Source: Okeania sp. SIO2C9 (lineage in GTDB: Bacteria; Cyanobacteriota; Cyanobacteriia; Cyanobacteriales; Microcoleaceae). From it: a stretch of 33,186 nucleotides of DNA. Positions 26,229 to 33,186 of this stretch are shown here, piece after piece. The number at the start of each line of letters is the position of its first letter. Within the stretch, counting starts at the first letter, position 1. The notes beneath the pieces were generated by a model. The model searched no databases and was not told the origin of the DNA. It worked only from the letters and a program-made list of their open reading frames with translations. The stretch lies in contig NZ_JAAHGO010000058.1 of the NCBI RefSeq assembly GCF_010672455.1, forward strand, positions 1-33,186, in the 5' to 3' direction. A program made the position numbers and the translations under genes.

Positions 26229-27176
26229 ATGAAATTCTTATTTGCTGTTATTGTCAGCGCCCTAATTTTTATATCTTTAGACAAAGTAGGCCAATCATTA
26301 CCTTTGGACCCAGTTTCCACCTCTGAGCAGCTATCACAAATGAATATTTTTCAAGCAGTCATTCTAGGAATGGTGCAAGGATTAACAGAATTTTTACCTA
26401 TTAGTAGTACGGCTCACCTCAAGATTGTTCCTGTTGCCCTGGGTTGGGGAGATCCTGGTGTAGCTTTTACCGCTGTGATTCAATTGGGCAGTATTTTTTC
26501 AGTTGTTTGGTATTTTTGGCAGGATTTGACAAAGATCGTGATTGGTGCATATAAATCTATAGTGACATCCGATTACCAGTCTCCAGATTTCCGAATGGCA
26601 GTTGGAATAGCACTGGGAAGCATACCAATAATATTTTTTGGGTTACTAATCAAAATATTTATTCCAGATTTTGATAACTCGGCCTTGCGCAGTACAGTGG
26701 CGATCGCTATTGCTTCAATAGTTATGGCTTTATTATTAGGAATAGCAGAGAAAATTGGCAGTCGAAAACGTAATTTTGAACAACTAGATATTAAAGATGG
26801 CATACTCATGGGATTAGCTCAAGCATTGGCATTAGTCCCTGGAGTATCTCGCTCTGGCTCAACTATTACAGGTGGCCTATTTATGGGGTTAGAAAGGGCT
26901 ACAGCAGCAAAATTTTCTTTTTTATTGGGTCTTCCAGCGATTACTTTAGCAGGTTTAGTTGAACTTAAGACTCTATTAGATGAGGGTTTTGGAGGTGTGG
27001 GTTTAGTACCTACTATTGCTGGAATTATATCTGCAATAATTTTTTCTTACATAGCAATTGCTTGGTTGATTAAATACTTACAAACTCAAGATACATGGAT
27101 ATTTGTTTGGTATAGATTAGCTTTTGGAGTATTAATTTTAGTGGCGATCGCTGGTGGTGTAATGCAAAATAATTGA
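26229..27176 (+). CDS. uppP: undecaprenyl-diphosphatase (BacA/UppP)
   Basis: An integral membrane phosphatase that recycles undecaprenyl diphosphate to the monophosphate carrier for peptidoglycan and other glycans. The 315 residues include the two signature motifs: GMVQGLTEFLPISSTAHL (about 48-65) with the catalytic Glu and Ser residues, and PGVSRSGSTITGGLFMG (about 210-226) with the essential Arg. Eight or so hydrophobic helices are visible. The first 37 residues form an extra hydrophobic segment with signal-like character before MNIFQAVILG. Cyanobacterial homologues often have such an extension, so the ATG at 26229 is kept; the ATG at 26340 is the alternative. It is convergent with apcD. 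Confidence 0.95.
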   Translation: MKFLFAVIVSALIFISLDKVGQSLPLDPVSTSEQLSQMNIFQAVILGMVQGLTEFLPISSTAHLKIVPVALGWGDPGVAFTAVIQLGSIFSVVWYFWQDLTKIVIGAYKSIVTSDYQSPDFRMAVGIALGSIPIIFFGLLIKIFIPDFDNSALRSTVAIAIASIVMALLLGIAEKIGSRKRNFEQLDIKDGILMGLAQALALVPGVSRSGSTITGGLFMGLERATAAKFSFLLGLPAITLAGLVELKTLLDEGFGGVGLVPTIAGIISAIIFSYIAIAWLIKYLQTQDTWIFVWYRLAFGVLILVAIAGGVMQNN

Positions 27177-27244
27177 ATAAATCTAAGTTGGGATTATTTT
27201 GACTTTTGTTGAAGTTTTAATCAGTCAAAACTCTAAAAATTGAA

Positions 27245-27269
27245 CCCATCCAAGAATTCCTTAGATGGG
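27245..27269. terminator. hairpin between convergent uppP and apcD
   Basis: CCCATCCAAG and CTTAGATGGG pair with one mismatch around a short loop. It lies 68 bases after uppP and 28 after apcD. In the apcD direction the stem is followed by TTCAATTTTT, a weak T-tract; in the uppP direction there is none. It probably serves apcD. Confidence 0.45.
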
Positions 27270-27296
27270 TAGTCATGCTACAGAAAACAAAAAAAC

Positions 27297-27782
27297 TTAG
27301 GACATGGCCTGAATGATATAATCAAAGTAAGGAGCAGCTTCCTGAACATCTTCATCATCAAGTAAAGCAAGAGAAGCTTCCTTCAAACAACGGATTGACT
27401 CTACCATTCCAGGAACTGGTACACCCAATGAGTTGTACATTTCCCGAACACCAATCAAACCAATACTTTCAATTGGGTCTTTATCACCAGCTAGTACCCC
27501 ATAAGTAATCAAACGCAAGTACCAACCATAATCCCGGAGGCACAAGGCACGCTCCCGTTGACCAAAAGCATTACCACCAGGGGCAATAAAATCTGGACGC
27601 CTGCGCCACAACTCTTGACTAGCTTTGTCTACAATTCTTTTCTCATTTTCAGAAAGCACGCTAGCAATACGCACGCGCTGCTCGCCTGTTTTTAAAAAAT
27701 TATTTATGGCTTGAAGTTCCCCACTACTGGGATAACGTAATTCATCGTCTGCTTTGAGAATAACTTGGCTAACTACACTCAT
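27297..27782 (-). CDS. apcD: allophycocyanin alpha-B chain
   Basis: A 161-residue phycobiliprotein of the phycobilisome core. ApcD is a terminal emitter that passes energy mainly to photosystem I and takes part in state transitions. It begins [23 protein letters not shown], which distinguishes ApcD from ApcA (MSIVTKSIVNADAEARY). The bilin-binding Cys is in [20 protein letters not shown] (about 70-89), and the end [12 protein letters not shown] matches ApcD. The ATG at 27782 is chosen, because the three-codon upstream extension would need TTG. It is monocistronic, as usual for apcD. Confidence 0.95.
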   Translation of the reverse strand: MSVVSQVILKADDELRYPSSGELQAINNFLKTGEQRVRIASVLSENEKRIVDKASQELWRRRPDFIAPGGNAFGQRERALCLRDYGWYLRLITYGVLAGDKDPIESIGLIGVREMYNSLGVPVPGMVESIRCLKEASLALLDDEDVQEAAPYFDYIIQAMS

Positions 27783-27859
27783 AATTATCAAAAAATTTCA
27801 GAATTATATTTCATTTTAGCTATTTACGACCTTTCTCAGTCATCAAATTTGAGGGATTT

Positions 27860-28021
27860 AACTTTTGAGGAGTTCGGGGAGCTATAAGTCCCGCGCTGTA
27901 CCTGTGCATGTCAGCGTCGGGATACATGGACTCCCCGCGTCGATTGAGGGGTTCGATGCCCCGAAAATCGACACACTATCTATCGGTTCGTACTGAGATG
28001 CAAATCTGTTAGAATGTAGCT
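27860..28021 (+). other. GC-rich, hairpin-rich left flank of the tnpB relic
   Basis: This part is much richer in G and C than the neighbouring genes. CGATT-GA-GGGG...CCCC-GA-AATCG at 27939-27971 forms a compound hairpin, and GGGGAG near 27879 can pair with CTCCCC near 27931. It probably includes the element's left end. The sequence just before the gene, TTAGAATGTAGCT, precedes the ATG. Confidence 0.45.
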
Positions 28022-28600
28022 ATGTTGAACTTGACCTACAGCTACCGAATCTATCCAAGTCTTGACCAAGAGGCACAAATGCTGGACTGGTTGGAACAAT
28101 GCCGTCGCGTCTATAACTACGCATTGGCAGAGCGCAAAGACTGGATCAACTCGCGTAAATGTCCAGTCAATGCTTGCAGTATCACCTCCGAATACATTAT
28201 CCCTGCCGACAGGCCCGATCCCGACTACTACAAACAACAGTCGCGGGATGTTGGCAAAGCATTGCTTGGATGCTGCTTGGGGTAGTTTCTTGGAAATCCT
28301 CAAATGGGTGTGCTGGAAGCGTGGAGTCTACTTCGCTAAGGTTGCTCCCAATGGGACAAGTCAGACCTGTCCTCACTGTGGAGCGGATACCGCAAAGAAA
28401 GAACTCAGTGAACGAGTGCATCATTGCGAGGAATGCGGATATGTGACGGACCGAGATGTTGCTGCTGCTCAAGTAGTCATGCAGCGAGGTCTTGTACTTG
28501 TAGCCGATGGACAGTCGGTGATACTGCCTGTGGAGGAAGGTTGCTTGGGAACCCCGATGAAGCAGGAAAAACCAACCGCAAGGAAGGTTCATCATACAAC
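28022..28600 (+). pseudogene. tnpB with a large internal deletion
   Basis: The frame opens as a TnpB N-terminus (LTYSYRIYPSLDQEAQMLDWLEQCRRVYNYALAERK) and runs to YYKQQSR at about 28248. The next bases, in another frame, are the C-terminal part: GMLAKHCLDAAWGSFLEILKW, FAKVAPNGTSQTCPHCG and YVTDRDVAAAQVVMQRGL, with the four-Cys ribbon and the RuvC-III Asp. About 200 codons with RuvC-I and RuvC-II are missing at the join. The base composition is clearly richer in GC than the surrounding genes, which suggests arrival from another genome. After the gene, AACCCCGATGAAGCAGGAAA resembles the end of a guide-RNA region. Confidence 0.85.
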
Positions 28601-28649
28601 CATTATCAAATGGATTAAAGATGCAGGTATAACATTAATTAACCGCAAT

Positions 28650-28677
28650 GTAGGGACGTTGCATGCAATGTCCCTAC
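28650..28677. repeat. 28-bp palindrome with GTTGCATGCAA core
   Basis: GTAGGGACGTTGCA is followed by its reverse complement with one mismatch (AATGTCCCTAC). The same core, GTTGCATGCAAC, forms a perfect palindrome with other arms at 29156-29179. A small interspersed dyad, not obviously a terminator. Confidence 0.75.
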
Positions 28678-28779
28678 CAGGTTGGGTAAAGGTTGTTTAT
28701 TACATTTATTTAATGAGACATGATATAAGTGATGCTTATTCTGTGTACCGTTCTTAGAAACCTATAATTATCTATATAA

Positions 28780-29085
28780 ATCTATGATTTTCTATAGATA
28801 GCCTGTTCTATTCCTGCTTCGCTCCTGGCAACGTCGGCGTTATCCAGTCCACAGGCTGTCACGGGCGGTTCGCCCTAGCGTTGCGGAGCAAACTGCCCGC
28901 CATAGCTAAATTTAATGCTGCATTTCCTAGGTTATGCTACGCAAACAAGTCTCGGTCGCAGCTAAAATTGCAGTGTTCGCAATTGAACACGCGCTCTGAT
29001 AAAAACAGAGACTCGCGATTCAGTTCCACACCTACTGCAGGTATTAGAACTAGGAAACCATCTATCCACAACAATCAGCTCAACA
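28780..29085 (-). pseudogene. tnpB remnant: zinc ribbon and RuvC-III, interrupted by a 21-bp dyad
   Basis: On the minus strand, VVDRWFPSSNTCSRCGTE (from about 29080) is followed, after a frame change, by LSERVFNCEHCNFSCDRDL and then NAALNLA. These are the four-Cys ribbon and the catalytic DRD of a TnpB. Between DRDL and NAAL sits a 21-bp insertion (28925-28945), in frame but bringing a TAG stop. The rest of the gene is missing. The tail (ACGLDNADVARSEAG-like, near 28850-28810) is also TnpB-like. Confidence 0.75.
28925..28945 (-). repeat. 21-bp dyad inside a tnpB remnant
   Basis: Minus strand TTTGCGTAGC then ATAACCTAGGA, inserted between the codons for DRDL and NAAL. Exactly 21 bp, with the same borders as the copy at 29749. 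Confidence 0.85.
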
Positions 29086-29155
29086 ACCTAATAACTCACA
29101 CTTGTACTCGCGCCTGTCTGCGAAACTCGTAAAACCCCATGTCAGCAACAGCCTT

Positions 29156-29179
29156 AGCTACGTTGCATGCAACGTAGCT
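29156..29179. repeat. 24-bp perfect palindrome
   Basis: AGCTACGTTGCA followed by its exact reverse complement. It shares its core with 28650-28677. Intergenic. Confidence 0.85.
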
Positions 29180-29215
29180 GTGATTTGCCATCATTCTTGA
29201 TACATTAAGGTCTTC

Positions 29216-29260
29216 ACCCACCCCTCTTGCTCCCCTCCCGGGAGGGGATGGGGGTGGGTT
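29216..29260. repeat. GC-rich inverted repeat (CCCACCCC...GGGGTGGG)
   Basis: ACCCACCCCTCTTGCTCCCC pairs with GGGGATGGGGGTGGGT around CTCCCGGGAG. A strong intergenic hairpin of a kind widely dispersed in cyanobacterial genomes (recalled, not checked). Confidence 0.75.
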
Positions 29261-29310
29261 GTGGTTTTTGGCTAAGTAAGTAGGCGCGTTTATGCAATGT
29301 ATCTTTCCTA

Positions 29311-29390
29311 ATTTGACATCCTCCCCGGCCTAAAAGGCGCGGGGATTCCTACCGAACCGTAGCTCCTCGGCGGGTTGACGTTTTGCTAGC
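29311..29390 (-). ncRNA. candidate guide-RNA (omega RNA/reRNA) 3' region at the right end of the tnpB element
   Basis: Minus strand, just after the tnpB stop: GGAATCCCCGCGCC-TTTTA-GGCCGGGGAGGATG, then TCAAAT. The hairpin (CCCCGCGCC/GGCCGGGG) and the GGGGAGGATGTCAAA ending are typical of right ends in tnpB-carrying IS200/IS605 elements. Known omega RNAs overlap the tnpB 3' end and take their guide from the flanking DNA. Here that would begin TAGGAAAGATACATTGCAT (about 29310 downward). Expression is not shown by sequence alone. Confidence 0.5.
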
Positions 29391-29748
29391 GCAAAGCTCC
29401 GCTAACACAGACTGCTGCTAACTTGACGCTAGTCTTATGCTTGCCTCCACGTCCGTTTAATGTCTCGGATTGCCCACCCGCGACTAATATATTTATGGCT
29501 GCATTTATATCGCGATCATGTTTAGCACCACAGTTGAGACACTCCCATTCTCTCACTGAAAGGTCTAGTTTCCCACCTTTAAAACCACAACTAGAACAGC
29601 TTTGAGATGTTGCTTCCCAACGACTAATTACTCGAAACTCACGACCATATTTTTCTGCTTTTCCTTCTAGTAAAGTTCGGAATTGTCTCCAACCTAAATC
29701 AGAAATAGCTCTGGATAATTTACGGTTCTTGACCATTCCGGAAACGTT

Positions 29749-29769
29749 TCCTTCGGAATGCTCCGCAAA
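29749..29769 (-). repeat. 21-bp dyad inserted in frame in tnpB next to the RuvC-II motif
   Basis: Minus strand TTTGCGGAGC then ATTCCGAAGGA, coding FAEHSEG between VLEDL and NVSGMVKN. Relatives read EDLNVSGMVKNRKLS without it (recalled). It disturbs neither frame nor stop. Confidence 0.88.
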
Positions 29770-29862
29770 CAGATCCTCTAAAACAATTGTTTGGTTTTCA
29801 CGAATTATTTTAATTGATAATTTATGCAGAAAATCGGTCCGCGTATCTTTCAGTTTGGCATG

Positions 29863-29883
29863 TTTGCGTAGCATTCCGTAGGA
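29863..29883 (+). repeat. 21-bp dyad inserted in frame in tnpB, opposite orientation
   Basis: Plus strand TTTGCGTAGC then ATTCCGTAGGA. In the gene it adds seven codons (FSYGMLRK replaces one residue) between IAK and HAKLKDTR. It is 94 bases from the copy at 29749. Confidence 0.85.
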
Positions 29884-30659
29884 AAACTTAGCTATTCTCA
29901 ACCGAGCTTTTTCATACCTTTTAGAACCTTGAGTTTTATTAGATAATGACTTACTTAACTTCCTGTATTTCTTAATTCGTTTCTTTAGTGGTTTAGGAGC
30001 ATCAATTTTTGTACCATCGCTCAATGTAGCAAAAGTTTTAATCCCCAAATCTATTCCTACTGAACTATCAGTTTGAGGTAAAGTTTCGGGTTGTATTTCT
30101 ACTACAAAACTTAAGAAATATCTATTAGCTGAATCTTTGATAACTGTTACTGATGATGGAGCAGCAGGTAGCTCTCACAGGCGAAACTATCTTTAACTTC
30201 CCAATTTTAGCTAAGTAAACTTTATGCTGACCAACTTTAAAACCACCCTTTCTAAATCTAGCAGTCTGTCTTGACTTTCTAGTTTTGAATCGCGGAGGTT
30301 TAACAGCTCTACCTTTCCTCTTACCTTTGGTTGAAGTAAAGAAATTTTGATAAGCCTGGTTTAAATCATTCAAGGATTGCTGCAATGGTATATTAGAAAC
30401 TTCCGATAACCATTCTCTATCTTCAGTCTTTTTAGCAGATGTAATAAACTGTTTTTGCAGTTCTGAATTTGTCGGTTTCTTGGCTCCTATTTTGTACTGT
30501 TCTTTACAGAAAGCTAGACTATCATTCCAAACCACACGCACACAACCAAATAGCTTGGCTAATTGGTGTTTTTGTCCCGGTGTTGGATAGATACGATACT
30601 TAAATCTAGATTTCATAATCTGACGCAATAAACTAACAATATTATAACCTATTTATAGA

Positions 30660-31388
30660 GAAAAAATCAACTAAAAAGTCGCCCTATAAGGGCGAGGCTT
30701 GAGACCCAATTTTCTGGTCAGCTACCTTTGTGTGTAGTCTCGCTATTTTTAGCTGTGCTTTTTTCCAGTTAGAGCGAAAACTTGACTTGATGTCGATTCA
30801 AGTATTGCAACAAGCGAAAGTTTAGCTTCTAACTTTTTATAAGATTTAGCTCCTGGAAATACTTCACCAGTGGATAATGTAGCTAGTGATTTCACGCCCA
30901 AATCTACACCAACTACATCTACTGATTTCTCAGTAATTTGAGTTTCTTCCTCTCTAGAATTGAAACTGATAAACCATCTATCAGCTTTCTTGCTAATAGT
31001 TACAGACTTAGGAGTGACATTATCTGGCAAGATTTCAAATGTTTTCACCCATCCAATTCGAGGTAACTTTATACGATTAAAACCTACTGATATGGAACCA
31101 TCCAAAGTGTTTGCGTAGCATTCCGCAGGAAAACCATCATCCCTACCTTTGTTCTTGAATTTAGGTTGACCAGATACTTTGCTGAATCTTCGTTTGCAAG
31201 CGTCTGATAAATACCTCAAAGCATCCATACGGAGCGCACTTAGAAACTTCATAGTACCAATAGTTTAATGGTTTAACCATTGCTACTAAAAGTTTATACA
31301 GGTCGATTGCCGTCGGAAATTTAAGTTTACTATCAGGATTGTTGGAATTGTGAGTAAGGATATTTTTAGTTAACCACAAGCCCCAATT
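30660..31388 (-). pseudogene. tnpB 3' exon, truncated, downstream of the group II introns
   Basis: It continues directly from the intron end: NWGLWLTKNILTHN, FPTAIDLYKLLVAMVK and YYEVSKCAPYG, then after a frame change (about 31225) ALRYLSDACKRRFSK, SGQPKFKNKGRDDGF, TLDGSISVGFNRIKLPRIG and RuvC-I VDVVGVDLGVKSLATLSTG to KLEAKLS. After another frame change NWKKAQLKIARLHTKVAD is still visible near 30770-30720. The gene then stops, and the RuvC-II, ribbon and RuvC-III parts are missing. CGCCCT-ATA-AGGGCG at about 30676-30692 may be its right-end hairpin. A 21-bp dyad sits at 31110-31130. The 5' exon is outside the window. Confidence 0.82.
31110..31130 (+). repeat. 21-bp dyad inserted in frame in the third tnpB
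   Basis: Plus strand TTTGCGTAGC then ATTCCGCAGGA. In the gene it codes PAECYAN between GRDDGF and TLDGSIS, and the reading frame continues undisturbed. Confidence 0.88.
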
Positions 31389-32286
31389 GTTACAGTCGAT
31401 GGGGATATCGCTATCCCTCACCTCTGCTTCACGCGCCGTGCTTGAGAGTTTCCAACTCACACGGCTCCTCAATATATAGGTAGTATGTTTTCTTTCTAGT
31501 TTCTTTACTAACCATCCGTTCTTCCCAATAATATCGGGTTTGAGACTTTTGATGGGAGGTGCATTTAGGTTGTTAACCATCGACTTCTTATTTATAGTGG
31601 GCACGGCTTCCACTTCACAACCTCGCTACACATCCAAGTTTTGTCACCCCTTGAGGCATGATTTTCTTTACTCCAACCTATACATTGTCCTCACGTCAGC
31701 CTATCCTGAACATTACTCCAGGCTTGCTTCTTGAAGAATCCTCCACCCTAATCAGCATTGGCGCGCGCTTTCCCTACTCTTGTGTTTCTGTACTCAAGGT
31801 CGAATTTTTGTACATCGGCTTTTTTTTATAGTGGCTACGAATACCACTTATGAGAGCTGATCAGGGGTTACTTCGTTCCCTGATATCATTTCATGTTGAC
31901 CGTAGGTCTTCTAGTATAGGCCGACCTCTAATTAGATACGAGACCAACGCTTACTAATTAGTCCCAATTTGACGAGGCGTACCATTTTGGTCTAGGGGTA
32001 ACAATGCCTTTCCCCTATTCCGTCTCACGACCCATTTTACTAGATTCTCTGTACGATAGCCATAGTCAACTACCCTAGCAGAAGATCGAGTACAGCATTA
32101 CCCTTATTCCGCTTTTAGCCCATGCACTGAGAGACAGACTTGCACTTTGTCTGAATCCTGGGACTATGGAGTCATACGGTATCCGCGTAGGAAGGAATTT
32201 AACCTCCATGAATATCAGAGTTACCCTGGGTTCGAGGGCTGGCTGAACGTAGCCACTAAAGACTACTTAGGCCAAACGAGTCGCAC
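31389..32286 (-). ncRNA. group II intron (ORF-less), downstream copy
   Basis: Read on the minus strand the 898-nt unit starts GTGCGACTCG (group II 5' consensus GTGYG) and ends ...CGACTGTAAC (terminal AY). Domain V is at 31435-31467: GAGCCGTG...CACGGC with the AGC triad, a GGAA-like loop and an AG bulge. Domain VI follows with GGGATA-GCGA-TATCCC, and an unpaired A eight bases from the 3' end (31396) is the likely branch point. No reverse transcriptase is encoded and the short frames inside are not genes, so splicing needs a maturase in trans. The 3' exon is tnpB, entered between codons before NWGLW. Confidence 0.88.
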
Positions 32287-33184
32287 GTTACAGTCGATGG
32301 GGATATCGCTATCCCTCACCTCTGCTTCACGCGCCGTGCTTGAGAGTTTCCAACTCACACGGCTCCTCAATATATAGGTAGTATGTTTTCTTTCTAGTTT
32401 CTTTACTAACCATCCGTTCTTCCCAATAATATCGGGTTTGAGACTTTTGATGGGAGGTGCATTTAGGTTGTTAACCATCGACTTCTTATTTATAGTGGGC
32501 ACGGCTTCCACTTCACAACCTCGCTACACATCCAAGTTTTGTCACCCCTTGAGGCATGATTTTCTTTACTCCAACCTATACATTGTCCTCACGTCAGCCT
32601 ATCCTGAACATTACTCCAGGCTTGCTTCTTGAAGAATCCTCCACCCTAATCAGCATTGGCGCGCGCTTTCCCTACTCTTGTGTTTCTGTACTCAAGGTCG
32701 AATTTTTGTACATCGGCTTTTTTTTATAGTGGCTACGAATACCACTTATGAGAGCTGATCAGGGGTTACTTCGTTCCCTGATATCATTTCATGTTGACCG
32801 TAGGTCTTCTAGTATAGGCCGACCTCTAATTAGATACGAGACCAACGCTTACTAATTAGTCCCAATTTGACGAGGCGTACCATTTTGGTCTAGGGGTAAC
32901 AATGCCTTTCCCCTATTCCGTCTCACGACCCATTTTACTAGATTCTCTGTACGATAGCCATAGTCAACTACCCTAGCAGAAGATCGAGTACAGCATTACC
33001 CTTATTCCGCTTTTAGCCCATGCACTGAGAGACAGACTTGCACTTTGTCTGAATCCTGGGACTATGGAGTCATACGGTATCCGCGTAGGAAGGAATTTAA
33101 CCTCCATGAATATCAGAGTTACCCTGGGTTCGAGGGCTGGCTGAACGTAGCCACTAAAGACTACTTAGGCCAAACGAGTCGCAC
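32287..33184 (-). ncRNA. group II intron (ORF-less), upstream tandem copy
   Basis: Same length and, as far as I can read by eye, the same sequence as 31389-32286. Its 3' end ...TGTAAC at 32287 joins the next copy's GTGCGAC at 32286 with no base between. Domain V lies at 32333-32365. Upstream of its 5' G at 33184 only two bases are left (AC on the minus strand). They fit either the end of a tnpB 5' exon (an AAC codon before AAT-TGG) or a third intron copy. Confidence 0.85.
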
Positions 33185-33186
33185 GT

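Larger units (their letters stand above)
29386..30628 (-). pseudogene. tnpB: tnpB, nearly complete, one frameshift and two 21-bp in-frame insertions
   Basis: The N-terminal half (30628 to about 30175) reads KSRFKYRIYPTPGQKHQLAK through the helical domain to GKLKIVSPVR. The frame then breaks at GTGAGAGCTACC, where GAGAGAG would restore it, and continues ELPAAPSSVTVIKDSANRYFL. The C-terminal half has RuvC-I VGIDLGIKTFATL, RuvC-II TIVLEDL, the ribbon SCSSCGFKGG...ECLNCGAKHD and RuvC-III HDRDINAAINI, so all catalytic residues survive. Two seven-codon insertions lie after IAK and after VLEDL. The single small indel suggests recent loss, programmed shift or sequencing error. No tnpA is adjacent. 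Confidence 0.88.

Noticed and set aside
27940-27975. tRNA-like GGTTCGATGCC sequence
   Set aside because: GGTTCGATGCC looks like a T-arm, but no acceptor, D-arm or anticodon stem fits around it. It is better explained as part of the hairpin-rich left flank of the tnpB relic.
31161-33186. Open frames inside the 898-bp repeat (for example 32263-32511 minus and 32438-32632 plus)
   Set aside because: They lie within the group II intron RNA domains, have no resemblance to a reverse transcriptase or any protein, and are duplicated only because the intron is.

Overview
The window is from a filamentous cyanobacterium. It carries an allophycocyanin alpha-B gene (apcD), psbU, btpA, a cya1-type adenylate cyclase, DUF3120 and GUN4 genes, and several HIP1 sites (GCGATCGC). 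The DNA is AT-rich and very sparsely coding: the intact genes I accept cover about 36% of it. Low density, many interspersed repeats, decaying tnpB genes and ORF-less group II introns suggest a Trichodesmium/Okeania-like genome. That assignment is inference.

Layout. 1-9320: AEC permease (-), membrane dipeptidase lipoprotein (-), AI-2E family permease (+) and a small two-helix protein (-), separated by MITEs, palindromic elements and a tandem array of about 283 bp x 5. 9321-14446: a duplicated intergenic block, a GUN4-domain protein (-), an SGNH hydrolase (-) and several non-autonomous elements. 14447-21461: btpA (+), a CHASE2-PAS-GGDEF diguanylate cyclase (+), a small secreted peptide (+) and psbU (-). 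21775-23941: two decayed tnpB elements. 24094-27782: cya1 (-), DUF3120 (-), uppP (+) and apcD (-). 27860-33186: a tnpB graveyard (four more relics) that ends in two identical head-to-tail group II introns (898 nt each) lying inside one of the tnpB genes.

The most interesting content is the mobile layer. (1) A family of palindromic elements starts directly after TTAC, has hairpins near both ends, carries AAAG at the foot of the left hairpin and CAAT at the foot of the right one, and usually ends in TGAA. This is the architecture of IS608-type IS200/IS605 elements, with an apparent compensatory change in the right guide/cleavage pair. Two filled/empty site comparisons inside the window support its mobility. 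(2) A 21-bp dyad element has inserted four times into tnpB genes, each time adding exactly seven codons, and sits symmetrically in both arms of a MITE. (3) The tandem introns are joined end to end with no exon base between them. These elements nest in each other: intron in tnpB, MITE in palindromic element, palindromic element in tandem repeat.

The housekeeping genes form no large operon. cya1 and DUF3120 may be co-transcribed. uppP and apcD converge on a shared hairpin.
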